A stretch of DNA of 39,381 nucleotides from Streptomyces sp. MBT65 (GTDB lineage: Bacteria > Actinomycetota > Actinomycetes > Streptomycetales > Streptomycetaceae). The position numbers and the translations under genes were made by a program. Positions within the stretch are counted from its first letter, which is position 1. Every line of letters begins with the position of its first letter. The stretch covers positions 1 to 39,381 of the forward strand of contig NZ_JAENRY010000061.1 of the NCBI RefSeq assembly GCF_016612545.1. The letters are read 5' to 3'. Positions 25,822 to 33,661 of this stretch are shown one piece after another. The notes under the pieces are model-generated. The model was not told the origin of the DNA, did not search any database, and worked only from the letters and a program-made list of their open reading frames with translations.

Positions 25822-25847
25822 GGCTGCTCCTCGAAGGATGCTGTGTC

Positions 25848-25870
25848 GCTGTTTCGCGATGCAAAACAGC
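25848..25870. promoter_or_regulatory. Palindromic candidate IclR operator
   Basis: GCTGTTT (25848-25854) and AAACAGC (25864-25870) are exact arms around CGCGATGCA; the centre TTTCGCGATGCAAAA resembles the TTTCGC-n-GCGAAA-like palindromes bound by many IclR proteins. A second, wider dyad GATGCTGT (25837-25844)/ACAGCATC (25866-25873) overlaps it. It lies 27-49 bp upstream of the operon's GTG start, with the IclR gene next door. Confidence 0.6.
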
Positions 25871-25950
25871 ATCGCCATACGAGACAAATGGTGGAGCTGG
25901 GAATCCCCGGCCGTCAAGAGCCCGCCGTGTTAACTCGCCGTGCGCGCGGC

Positions 25951-26006
25951 GCTCATCCGCGTTTCACGTGCCCACGGTGCTCATCCGCGTTTTACGTGCC
26001 CCCGGC
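25951..26006. repeat. 28-bp tandem duplication at the 3' end of the IclR gene
   Basis: Units 25951-25978 and 25979-26006 are identical at 25 of 28 positions (core GCTCATCCGCGTTT and ACGTGCCC). The right unit contains the last codons and stop of the minus-strand IclR gene; the left unit is the non-coding copy after the stop. Confidence 0.9.
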
Positions 26007-26766
26007 GCCAGGAGATCTTCGCGGCGGCCGCCAGCAGCTGTTCCGCGAGACCGGGCACGGTGTCCTCGTCGATGCGGAAGGTCGGTCCGGACAGGGTCAC
26101 GGCCCCGATGACCTTGCCGTCCAGGGCGCGGATCGGGGCGGCGATGGCGGCCAGTCCGATCTCGTGCTCCTCGCTGGTGGTGGCGTAGCCCCGGTCGCGG
26201 ATCGTCTCCAGCGCTGCCGCGAGGGTCGTCGGGTCGACGATCGTGTGCGGGGTGTACTTCTCCGTCCCCCTGGCGAAGATCTCCGTGACCTGGTCGGGGG
26301 TCATGTGCGCCAGGAAGAGCTTGCCCGCCGCGGTGGCGTGCAGCGGAGCACGTCGGCCGACCCAGTCGATGCTCGTGATCGCCGCCGCGCCGATCGCCTG
26401 GTCGATGGTGATCACGTCGTGTCCGTCGTGGATCGCGACGTTAACGGTGTCGCCCACGGCCGCGGCCAGTTCCTGGCAGACGGGACGGCTCAGCAGGGAG
26501 AGGTCGTTCACCTTGCTCGCTCCGGCGGCGAGTTCGACCATCGTGTACCCGATGCGGTACCGCCCGCGCTCGGTGTCCTGCTCGACCAGGCCTCGTGACT
26601 CCAGGGTCGCCAGCAGCCGGAACACGGTCGACTTGTGGATCCCCAGTTCCTCGGCGATCTCGGTCACACCGCTGGGACCCCGCGTGGCCAGCACCTGGAG
26701 GATCGACACCGCCCGGTCGACGGACTGCACCGAGTGATCACGTGGGCGGGTCCCGTTGCTGGTCAT
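25981..26766 (-). CDS. IclR-family transcriptional regulator
   Basis: A 261-aa regulator. An N-terminal winged helix (SVQSVDRAVSILQVLATRG, GIHKSTVFRLLATLESRGLV) is followed by an effector-binding domain with PLHATAAGKLFLAHM and EEHEIGLAAIAAPI. IclR proteins repress or activate nearby catabolic operons in response to a small effector. The gene is on the same strand as, and just upstream of, the demethylation operon, with 159 bp between its stop and the first operon gene, where a matching palindrome is found. The likely effector is the betaine or a demethylation product, by inference. Confidence 0.92.
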   Translation of the reverse strand: MTSNGTRPRDHSVQSVDRAVSILQVLATRGPSGVTEIAEELGIHKSTVFRLLATLESRGLVEQDTERGRYRIGYTMVELAAGASKVNDLSLLSRPVCQELAAAVGDTVNVAIHDGHDVITIDQAIGAAAITSIDWVGRRAPLHATAAGKLFLAHMTPDQVTEIFARGTEKYTPHTIVDPTTLAAALETIRDRGYATTSEEHEIGLAAIAAPIRALDGKVIGAVTLSGPTFRIDEDTVPGLAEQLLAAAAKISWRRGHVKRG

Positions 26767-26849
26767 GGCGGAAGGGTAACCGAGCTGCGGACACCGGCCG
26801 CGAGCCCCGGACGACCGGTTCCGGGCCCCTCGTGCGCGGGTGCCCGACT

Positions 26850-26887
26850 CGACCGTCAGGCCGTCACCCGACCGTCAGGCCGTCTTC
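26850..26887. repeat. 19-bp tandem duplication at the 3' end of the kinase gene
   Basis: CGACCGTCAGGCCGTC occurs at 26850-26865 and 26869-26884, a 19-bp period (17 of 19 positions match over the full units). The right unit covers the kinase's last codons and TGA; the left copy lies just after the stop. Confidence 0.9.
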
Positions 26888-28695
26888 CAGAGGGTCAGCT
26901 CGGTGACGTAGTCGCGGGCCGCGACGCCGGAGGCGTCCTTCCGGACGACGACGTCCTTGATCTCGAGCAGGGCCAGGTTCTTCTCGTCGGTGACGGTGCA
27001 CAGCAGCGTGCCCTTGGTCAGCTCCTTGGCCTGGTCGGCGTCGGCGAGTTGGGAGGGCAGCGCGTTCGCCGCCGCGCCCTCGGCGCACTGTTCCGGCGTG
27101 GGGCCCGCGCTCTTTCCCGTGGTCGTCACGAGGTTCAGCGTGTGGGCGGTGCCCCACTCCGCGTACTGTAGCTCGGCCCCGGTCGTCGAGCTGGAGGCGT
27201 GGGTGTCGATCCGCGGTGCGTCCAGGTCGACGTTGGTGTACGAGCTGCGGCCGGTGGTGAACTGGGCGCGCAGGGTGAGGGGTTTGGCCTTGAAGACCGT
27301 GGTGTAGCCGCTCGGCGTGGCGGTGGTGCTCGTGCCTGTGCTCGTGCTGGGGGACGAGGCGGTCTTTCGGTCGCTTCCCTTGGCGGCGGTGTCTTTGTCC
27401 TTGTCGTCGTCGCGGGTGAGGACCCAGGCCGCGGCGGCCACGACCACGACGGCCAGCGCGGCGGCGCCGACGACCAGCGGGGTCCGCTTGCGTGGTGGTG
27501 CCGTAGCCGAGGGCCCCGGCGCGAACGAGGGCGCCGGGTCGGACGGGGGCCGTGTCGGGGCGTGCTGCGTCGGCTCGCCGGACCCCGATCCCGGTACGTG
27601 CGTGGGCGTATACCCGCCGGGCGCCGGCGAGTTGGGCCCCACGGCGCCATCGCCCCCGCCGCTCCCGGCCCCATCATTCCGAGCCCCGCCACCAGGCGGC
27701 ACGGTCGTCGCACCAGCGGCACCCGCCCCCGTCGAGGCACCCGCGAGGCTGGCGTCCCCCTCCAACGCCCCCTGCTCACCCGCGATTCGCTCCTGCCGGG
27801 CGATGTCCTCCGCGACCGCCGCAGGCAGCCAGCCGGTGAAGTCCCGCAACGGGCGCTCGGCCAACTCCGTGCACAGTGCGGCCAGTTCGGCCGGGGTAGG
27901 GCGGGCGGCCGGGTCGGCGGTCAGGGTGCGTTCCAGGACCGTGCGCAGCGGCTCGGGGTAAGACGTCAGGTCCGGTGGGCGGAACTCGGTGTTGGCGATC
28001 TTCGTGGCCAGGGTGATGGCCCCCGAGTCGCCGTACGGATGGCGGCCGGTCGCGGCCACAGCGGCGATCAGGCCGAGGGAGAAGACATCGGCGGCCGGGG
28101 TCTGCTCCTGGCCGTTCGCGTGCTCCGGCGACATGAACTGCGGGGTGCCGATCAGCCCGCCGCTGCGGGTGAGTTGGGTGGCGTCGGCAGCCCGCGCGAT
28201 GCCGAAGTCGATGATCCAGGGGCCGTCGGAACCGATGAGGATGTTGCTCGGCTTCATGTCCCGGTGGATGACACCGGCCTGGTGCACGGCCTGCAGCGCC
28301 TCCGCCGCACAGCCGGTCAACTGGAGCACCGTGGGCAGCGGGAGCGTCCCGTACCGGGCGAGGACCTGATCCAGGGCGAGGCCGGGGACGTAGACGGTGG
28401 CGAGCCACGGCTGTGGTCCGCTGGTGTCGTGGTCGACGACCGGGACGATGTGATAGCCCCGCACCCGGCGCGCGGCGGCCGCCTCCTGCTCGAAGCGGCG
28501 GCGGAACTCCTCGTCCTGGGCGTACTCCCGGCGGATCACCTTCAGGGCGACCGGCTGGTTGCCGCGCGTGCGCGAGAGATAGACGGAACCCATGCCGCCC
28601 TCGCCGATCCGGGCCAGCAGCCGGTAACCGGCCACGTCCTGTGGGTCGTCGGGGCCCAACGGTCTCAAGTGGTCGGCGTTTCCAGCGTTGTTCAA
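26875..28695 (-). CDS. Membrane Ser/Thr protein kinase with extracytoplasmic domain
   Basis: A 606-aa Hanks-type kinase. Kinase domain residues ~24-290: glycine loop IGEGGMGSVY, K52 (VALKVI), catalytic D146 (HRDMKPSN), DFG D163, and GTPQFMSPE. A Pro/Gly/Ser-rich linker (~320-400) leads to one transmembrane helix (~406-426, LVVGAAALAVVVVAAAAWV) and an extracytoplasmic domain of ~180 residues after an acidic/Ser-Thr stretch, without PASTA repeats. The outer domain has no family I recognise but contains two cysteines (EQCAEG and LLCTV) that could form a disulfide. It is divergent from an FHA-domain gene, a plausible phosphothreonine-binding partner. Confidence 0.9.
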   Translation of the reverse strand: MNNAGNADHLRPLGPDDPQDVAGYRLLARIGEGGMGSVYLSRTRGNQPVALKVIRREYAQDEEFRRRFEQEAAAARRVRGYHIVPVVDHDTSGPQPWLATVYVPGLALDQVLARYGTLPLPTVLQLTGCAAEALQAVHQAGVIHRDMKPSNILIGSDGPWIIDFGIARAADATQLTRSGGLIGTPQFMSPEHANGQEQTPAADVFSLGLIAAVAATGRHPYGDSGAITLATKIANTEFRPPDLTSYPEPLRTVLERTLTADPAARPTPAELAALCTELAERPLRDFTGWLPAAVAEDIARQERIAGEQGALEGDASLAGASTGAGAAGATTVPPGGGARNDGAGSGGGDGAVGPNSPAPGGYTPTHVPGSGSGEPTQHAPTRPPSDPAPSFAPGPSATAPPRKRTPLVVGAAALAVVVVAAAAWVLTRDDDKDKDTAAKGSDRKTASSPSTSTGTSTTATPSGYTTVFKAKPLTLRAQFTTGRSSYTNVDLDAPRIDTHASSSTTGAELQYAEWGTAHTLNLVTTTGKSAGPTPEQCAEGAAANALPSQLADADQAKELTKGTLLCTVTDEKNLALLEIKDVVVRKDASGVAARDYVTELTLWKTA

Positions 28696-28836
28696 GATGA
28701 TCGGCCCCCCTCGCCAGGCGAGTGATCGTACCGGTGCAACCCGGTCATCCGGAAGGGTTCGAGGAGATCAAGGAACTACGGTGAACTTCGGCGAGAATGA
28801 GGGTAGTTGACGGTCCCGTCGGACGGTGAGGCGCGC

Positions 28837-29982
28837 ATGGAACACCACCTGGCCCCTTCGGCGGAGGGCGCCGACTATCTGCTGGAGCTCTCCAACGTCG
28901 TACGTCAGACCTCCATCGGCCCCCGAGGACCGCGCTCGCTGAGCCGACTCGGCCTCGTCCTGCGGGCGCTGACGGAACTCACCGGGGACCCCGACGTCTC
29001 CGTCTACCTTGTCGCCGACACCAGTCTGCTGGGCGGGCACCGGGAGTTCGGCGATCCGGCCGAGGTCCGGCGGCTGCGCCGGTGGGTGGCCGAGGGGCTG
29101 GTCGAGGAGGTGGACGACGCCGACGAGCGCGTCCTGGACCTGGCACGGATGACCGGTACCCGGGTCGTCACCGGGGACCAGTACGTCGACCATCGCGTCG
29201 AACACCCCTGGATCCAGGGCAACACCTGGCAGTTCCTCAGACCCGAGCCCCGCCCCGACGGCTCGGTCGCCCTGGTGGCCATGGACATGGGCGTCCGCAC
29301 GGAGGCCGAGATCTCCTACCGCATGGAACTCGCGGCCCTCAAGAAACAGGGCCTGCTCGGCCCGGCCCGCACCCCGCTGACCGAGGTCATCATGCGCAAC
29401 TGGCGCTGCCCGGAACCCCGTTGCACGCTCTACGACGTCCACCGGGGCGACCGCGTCCTGCTGCCGCGCATGCGGCGCGGTGTCCCCACCTGCGAACTGC
29501 ACGGCGCCCCGCTGTCCGACGAGGGACCGAGGCCCGCCGCCGCCCAGCTCAAGGTCGTCATCAACCGTGTCTGCGTGGCCCGTTACACCCTCGACGAGGG
29601 CTCCGAGGCGCATGTCGGACGGCTGCCGGGACCGGCGGGCATCGCCCTGCACAGTCTGCTGGCGCCGGAGGTCTCCGCGCAGGTCAGCCGCCGGCATGTG
29701 GCGCTCTCCGCGCGCGGCGGGACGGTCCTGGTCCGTGATGTCAGCACCTACGGGACGCGGATGCGCGGAGCCGGCCGTAGAGGCGTGCATGGTCCTTGGG
29801 AGACGCTGCCGCCCGGAGCCGACCGGTCCTTCCGGCCCGGCGACGAGGTCGAACTCGCCCCCGGTGTCGTGCTCACCCGCAGCGGCCGGCGTTTCCCCGC
29901 CGAACTCGCCGACGCCTGGCGCACGGAGGCCGGCGGGACCGCCGTACCGCCGACCGCGGCGGCACCCACGCGACGGGTCTGA
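28837..29982 (+). CDS. NYN/PIN-like putative nuclease, zinc ribbon and FHA domain fusion
   Basis: A 381-aa cytosolic protein with three parts. Residues ~13-160 resemble a Zc3h12a/Regnase-type NYN domain: first strand YLLELSNVV (E17 and N20 in place of D-G-x-N), VSVYLVADTSLL, D93/D94/D96 in VDDADERVLDLA, and D114/D118 in VVTGDQYVDHRVEHPW. Residues 191-222 carry a C191-x4-C196...C219-x2-H222 zinc ribbon. Residues ~245-355 are an FHA domain with G261-R262, S284-R-R-H287 and STYGT (303-307). FHA domains bind phosphothreonine; the neighbouring divergent kinase is the natural source. The ATG at 28837 is chosen over a TTG at 28807. The FHA call is strong; the nuclease call is pattern-based inference. 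Confidence 0.75.
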   Translation: MEHHLAPSAEGADYLLELSNVVRQTSIGPRGPRSLSRLGLVLRALTELTGDPDVSVYLVADTSLLGGHREFGDPAEVRRLRRWVAEGLVEEVDDADERVLDLARMTGTRVVTGDQYVDHRVEHPWIQGNTWQFLRPEPRPDGSVALVAMDMGVRTEAEISYRMELAALKKQGLLGPARTPLTEVIMRNWRCPEPRCTLYDVHRGDRVLLPRMRRGVPTCELHGAPLSDEGPRPAAAQLKVVINRVCVARYTLDEGSEAHVGRLPGPAGIALHSLLAPEVSAQVSRRHVALSARGGTVLVRDVSTYGTRMRGAGRRGVHGPWETLPPGADRSFRPGDEVELAPGVVLTRSGRRFPAELADAWRTEAGGTAVPPTAAAPTRRV

Positions 29983-29986
29983 CCGA

Positions 29987-30020
29987 GAAGGGGGGTTGGC
30001 GGCACTGCCAACCCCCCTTC
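29987..30020. terminator. Bidirectional 14-bp stem terminator
   Basis: GAAGGGGGGTTGGC (29987-30000) pairs perfectly with GCCAACCCCCCTTC (30007-30020) around GGCACT, just after the FHA-protein stop and before the stop of the convergent peptidase gene. It is the clearest terminator in the window. Confidence 0.85.
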
Positions 30021-30033
30021 CGTCAGCCGATGA

Positions 30034-31893
30034 TCAGCCGACGATGCGGTGCGTCGTCCAGAACGAGGTCAGGTCCGTGGTCGTCGCGGCCTGGGCCGCC
30101 GCCTTGAACTCGGCCGTGGTCGAGACGCCGTACCAGTGTGAAGTGGCGTAGTCCTTCAGGAGTTTGGCCATCACCGTGTCACCGAGGGTGCGGCGCAGAT
30201 CGTGCAGGGCGCACTTTCCGTAGCCGTAGACGACGGTGGAGTAGCGGGACGAGTGGGCGTCCCAGTACGCCATCGAGTTGGTGATGTTCTCCGCCGAGGA
30301 GGACCAGGAGACGTTGTTCCAGCAGTTGGTGCCGGTCAGGCCCTGGGCCAGGTCGGTGGCGTAGTCGGTGAACGACTCGTCCAGCCAGGGGCTGTTGTAC
30401 TCGTCGTCGCCGACGATGCCGTAGAACCACTGGTGGCCGATCTCATGGGTGAGGGCCGTGGTGCTGACCAGGTCGAGGACGAAGCCGGGGTACTCCATGC
30501 CGCCGAACCAGAAGTTGTTGTCGATGACGGCGTCCAACTCGCCGTACGGGTAGGCCCCGAAGCGGCCCGCGTGGGCGTCGACCGCCGACTTGGCGGTGGT
30601 GAGCATCGACTGGGCGTTGGCGGAGCTGATGCCCGTCACCGAGTAGATGTTGATCGGGGTGCCCGCCGTCGACGTACCCGAGATCTTGGTGAACGGGCCC
30701 GCCGCCCACGCGAAGTCGCGGACCTTGGACGCGGTGGCCGTGGTGATCGTGCGACCGCTGGAGCCGGCGGTGTCGACCGAGGCGCCGGTGGCCGGGACCA
30801 GCAGGGTGGTCGGGTGGTCCAGGGTCACCTTGAAGTCGGCGGCCAGGGAGTAGAAGGACTCGCCGTTGTTCGTGTACGGGTCCAGGTGCCAGCCCGAGCC
30901 GTCCTTGATCGCGAGGACCGGCAGCGCGTTGCCGATCATGCTGAACGCGCCGTCGTAGCCGAACCGGTCGGCGCCGCTCGGGACGGTGATCCCCAAGTCG
31001 AAGCCGATCGTGGTCGATTGACCCTGCGCGAGGGGAGTGGGGAGTGCGATCTGCAGGGCCGTGCAGGCGACCGAGAGGGCGCCCGCGGTGCCGCCGGTGA
31101 CGTTGGTGACCGTGATCGGCGGGGCGGAGCAGGTGCCGTGGTAGTTGTCCCACAGCCGCAGGTACACCTCGGTGAGCGGGGTGGCCGAGGCGTTGGTGAA
31201 GGTCGTGCTCTCGTGGCCGGTCCAGACCGTGCCGGCGGTGTTGCTGCTCAGACTCACGGTGTACGCCGGGGCGGCCGGTGTACGCGTCGAGTCGGCCGGC
31301 GGGGCGGTGTCGCCGGAGGTGTTGAGGGCGATGTCGTCCAGGACGAAGCTCGTCTGGAGGCTGGAGTCCTCGACGCCGGAGAAGGCGAGGCTCACGGTCT
31401 GGCCCGCGAACGACGACACGTCGAACGACTTCTGGACGTAGCCGGTGGCCTTGTTCAGGTTCGAGTAGGTCGCGAGGGTCGTGCTGCCGATCTTCGCCGT
31501 GAGCTTGTCGTACGCGGTGGACGAGGTCGTCTCGGCGGTGTCGATGTGCAGCCAGAAGGTGAGCGTGGCACTGGCGCAGCCGGACGGGATCGTCACGCTC
31601 TGGGAGAGCGTGTCGGTGTGCGTGCCGCCGGTGCCGTCCAGCCAGGCGAAGCTGGTGCCGCCGTGGGCGCTCTGCCCGGTGCGGCTGGTGATGACGGTCG
31701 TCGAGGACTGGGTCCAGGACGTGGTGCCGCTCTCGAAGCCGCCGTTGGCGACCACCTGCGCCGGGGTGCAGGCGGCGGCCACGGGAGCCGCGGACTGCGC
31801 GGCGGCGGCCGGGGTGACGGGCAGCGAGAGGGCGGCCACCGCGGCGACGGCGAAGACGCCGGCTGCGAAGGCCTTGTGGGGGGTGGGTCTCAC
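30034..31893 (-). CDS. Secreted M1-family zinc metallopeptidase with N-terminal lectin-like module
   Basis: A 619-aa exported peptidase. A signal peptide (AFAAGVFAVAAVAALSLPVTPAAAAQ) is followed by a galactose-binding/jelly-roll-like module (~45-185: VVANGGFESGTTSWTQ...FVLDDIAL), then an M1 aminopeptidase-type region. Zinc ligands are H483, H487 and E506 in HEIGHQWFYGIVGDDEYNS followed by PWLDE, with E484 catalytic. The exopeptidase loop reads FGGMEYPG in place of GAMEN. GTG at 31893 is preceded by AAGGAG; a much longer upstream frame crosses the divergent phosphate transporter and is rejected. Probably releases peptides or amino acids outside the cell. Confidence 0.88.
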   Translation of the reverse strand: MRPTPHKAFAAGVFAVAAVAALSLPVTPAAAAQSAAPVAAACTPAQVVANGGFESGTTSWTQSSTTVITSRTGQSAHGGTSFAWLDGTGGTHTDTLSQSVTIPSGCASATLTFWLHIDTAETTSSTAYDKLTAKIGSTTLATYSNLNKATGYVQKSFDVSSFAGQTVSLAFSGVEDSSLQTSFVLDDIALNTSGDTAPPADSTRTPAAPAYTVSLSSNTAGTVWTGHESTTFTNASATPLTEVYLRLWDNYHGTCSAPPITVTNVTGGTAGALSVACTALQIALPTPLAQGQSTTIGFDLGITVPSGADRFGYDGAFSMIGNALPVLAIKDGSGWHLDPYTNNGESFYSLAADFKVTLDHPTTLLVPATGASVDTAGSSGRTITTATASKVRDFAWAAGPFTKISGTSTAGTPINIYSVTGISSANAQSMLTTAKSAVDAHAGRFGAYPYGELDAVIDNNFWFGGMEYPGFVLDLVSTTALTHEIGHQWFYGIVGDDEYNSPWLDESFTDYATDLAQGLTGTNCWNNVSWSSSAENITNSMAYWDAHSSRYSTVVYGYGKCALHDLRRTLGDTVMAKLLKDYATSHWYGVSTTAEFKAAAQAATTTDLTSFWTTHRIVG

Positions 31894-32022
31894 ACGGAAC
31901 TCCTTATACGGCGGCCGGGATCCCGGCCTGCTCGGTGGCCGCCCGGCCGGACTGGGTGTGCCGGTGGGTGGCCTCGGGAACGCGCGTAGCTGTTGCGTGA
32001 TCGCGGGGGAAGCTTCGCAGAT

Positions 32023-32131
32023 TTGACCGGGGCATGCCATAAAAAGATGGAAGTGTGCGCATGAAGTGGAGGAAGGTGCGAACGGGGGCCGGAGGGTGCC
32101 GTTCGTACGCCTACGTTGACCGGGCCATGCC
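32023..32131. promoter_or_regulatory. Pair of 16-bp direct repeats upstream of the phosphate transporter
   Basis: TTGACCGGGGCATGCC (32023-32038) and TTGACCGGGCCATGCC (32116-32131) differ at one base and lie 93 bp apart in the divergent peptidase/PiT gap of 292 bp. The GTTGACCGGGC form is loosely like a PHO-box unit, but the match is imperfect. The rest of the gap holds an A-rich stretch (CATAAAAAGATGG) suitable for a promoter and nothing else recognisable. Confidence 0.4.
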
Positions 32132-32185
32132 TGGATTTGGCCTCCGGTTGGCCGAATGTACGCCTTCGATTGCTTCCATCGAGCG

Positions 32186-33340
32186 ATGGACCACATCACG
32201 TTCCTCGTGGCGGTCGTCATCGTCACGGCCTTGGCCTTCGACTTCACCAACGGATTCCACGACACCGCCAACGCGATGGCGACGTCCATCGCGACCGGGG
32301 CGCTGAAGCCCAAAACGGCGGTTCTGATCAGTGGAGCTCTCAATATCGTCGGCGCCTTCCTCTCCACGGAAGTCGCCAAGACGATCTCCGGCGGCATCGT
32401 CGACGACACCCTGGTCACTCCGGGGATGATCTTCGCGGGGCTCGTCGGCGCGATCCTGTGGAATCTGCTGACCTGGCTGCTGGGTCTCCCGTCCAGTTCC
32501 TCGCACGCCCTGTTCGGTGGCCTGATCGGCGCGGTCTGGGTCGGCGCGGGCTCGAACGGGGTCCACTTCGACAAGGTCGTGGAGAAGATCCTGATCCCCG
32601 CGGTCGCCTCCCCGCTCGTGGCCGGGATCGCCGCTCTCCTCGCCACCTACCTCGCCTACAAGATCACCGCCCGGGCCCGCAAGGACTCGGTCACCAAGGG
32701 CTTCCGGCTCGGCCAGATCGCCTCGGCCTCGCTGGTCTCGCTCGCGCACGGCACGAACGACGCCCAGAAGACGATGGGCGTCATCACCCTGACCCTGATC
32801 TCGGTGGGCTCGCTCGGCCACGACGCCGGTCCGCCGGTCTGGGTCATCGCCTCGGCGGGACTCGCGATCGGCCTCGGCACCTACATCGGCGGCTGGCGCA
32901 TCATCCGCACGATGGGCAAGGGCCTCACCGACATCCAGTCCCCGCAGGGCTTCGCGGCCGAGGCCGCCTCCACGACCGTCATCCTCACCTCCGCCCACCT
33001 GGGCTTCGCGCTCTCCACCACCCAGGTCTGCTCCGGCGGCATCCTCGGCGCGGGTCTGGGCAGGCGACTTGCGGAGGTGCGCTGGGGCACCGCGGGCCGC
33101 ATGGTCATCGCCTGGCTGGTCACCCTCCCGGCCGCCGCCGCGGTCGGCGGTCTGTCCGCGACCGTCGTCAAGCACGGCGGCAACCTCGGTACGGCCCTGA
33201 TCGCGCTGATCGCCGCCGCCGTGGCCGGATTCATCGTGATCGCCTCGCGCCGCAACCCGGTGCACGCGGACAACGTGAACGAGACCCACGAGGTCACCAT
33301 CCGCAGCGAGGCGTCCTCGGACGTCCGTACGGCCGCCTGA
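32186..33340 (+). CDS. pit: PiT-family inorganic phosphate transporter
   Basis: A 384-aa membrane transporter with about 10 hydrophobic segments and the duplicated PiT signature: FDFTNGFHDTANAMATS in the first half and LAHGTNDAQKTMGV in the second. It imports metal-phosphate with protons at low affinity. The ATG at 32186 directly precedes the first hydrophobic helix; an in-frame ATG at 32156 adds ten residues with no better ribosome binding site. It leads a cassette with a small membrane protein (17 bp downstream) and a polyphosphate kinase, matching the PitH2-type locus known in Streptomyces. Confidence 0.93.
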   Translation: MDHITFLVAVVIVTALAFDFTNGFHDTANAMATSIATGALKPKTAVLISGALNIVGAFLSTEVAKTISGGIVDDTLVTPGMIFAGLVGAILWNLLTWLLGLPSSSSHALFGGLIGAVWVGAGSNGVHFDKVVEKILIPAVASPLVAGIAALLATYLAYKITARARKDSVTKGFRLGQIASASLVSLAHGTNDAQKTMGVITLTLISVGSLGHDAGPPVWVIASAGLAIGLGTYIGGWRIIRTMGKGLTDIQSPQGFAAEAASTTVILTSAHLGFALSTTQVCSGGILGAGLGRRLAEVRWGTAGRMVIAWLVTLPAAAAVGGLSATVVKHGGNLGTALIALIAAAVAGFIVIASRRNPVHADNVNETHEVTIRSEASSDVRTAA

Positions 33341-33357
33341 GCCAAGGGAGTCGACTG

Positions 33358-33591
33358 ATGAGCCTGGACTGGAACGCCCTCGGCGAGGTCGCCGCGGTGA
33401 GCATCGGTGTGACCGTCGGCGTGGTCGCCGTCTTCGCGCTGGGCATCCTGGGCCTCGCCCAGGTCGAGGCCGCCCGCGAACAGGACGGCGGTACGCACGC
33501 CCTCGGCTTCGCACAGGCGGGGTTGTGCTTTCTCGCGTGTGCGGCTGTCGTGGCATACGGCATCTATCTGATCGTGCCGCAGTTCCACTGA
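33358..33591 (+). CDS. Small two-helix membrane protein linked to PiT
   Basis: A 77-aa protein with two hydrophobic helices (about residues 9-34 and 49-71) joined by a short charged loop (VEAAREQDGGTHALG). It starts 17 bp after the PiT stop with AAGGGAG upstream. The family is not one I can name, but position directly behind the transporter suggests an accessory or regulatory subunit of phosphate uptake. Function is otherwise unknown. Confidence 0.8.
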   Translation: MSLDWNALGEVAAVSIGVTVGVVAVFALGILGLAQVEAAREQDGGTHALGFAQAGLCFLACAAVVAYGIYLIVPQFH

Positions 33592-33661
33592 GCGCGACCG
33601 ATCACCAGGGATCACCGCCGATCACCTCTGAGCCACTGAACCCCCTTGAGAGGAGGCCGGG

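Noticed and set aside
31894..32646. N-terminal extension of the M1 peptidase across the phosphate transporter
   Set aside because: The extension is antisense to PiT; a GTG with AAGGAG directly in front of a signal peptide defines the start at 31893.
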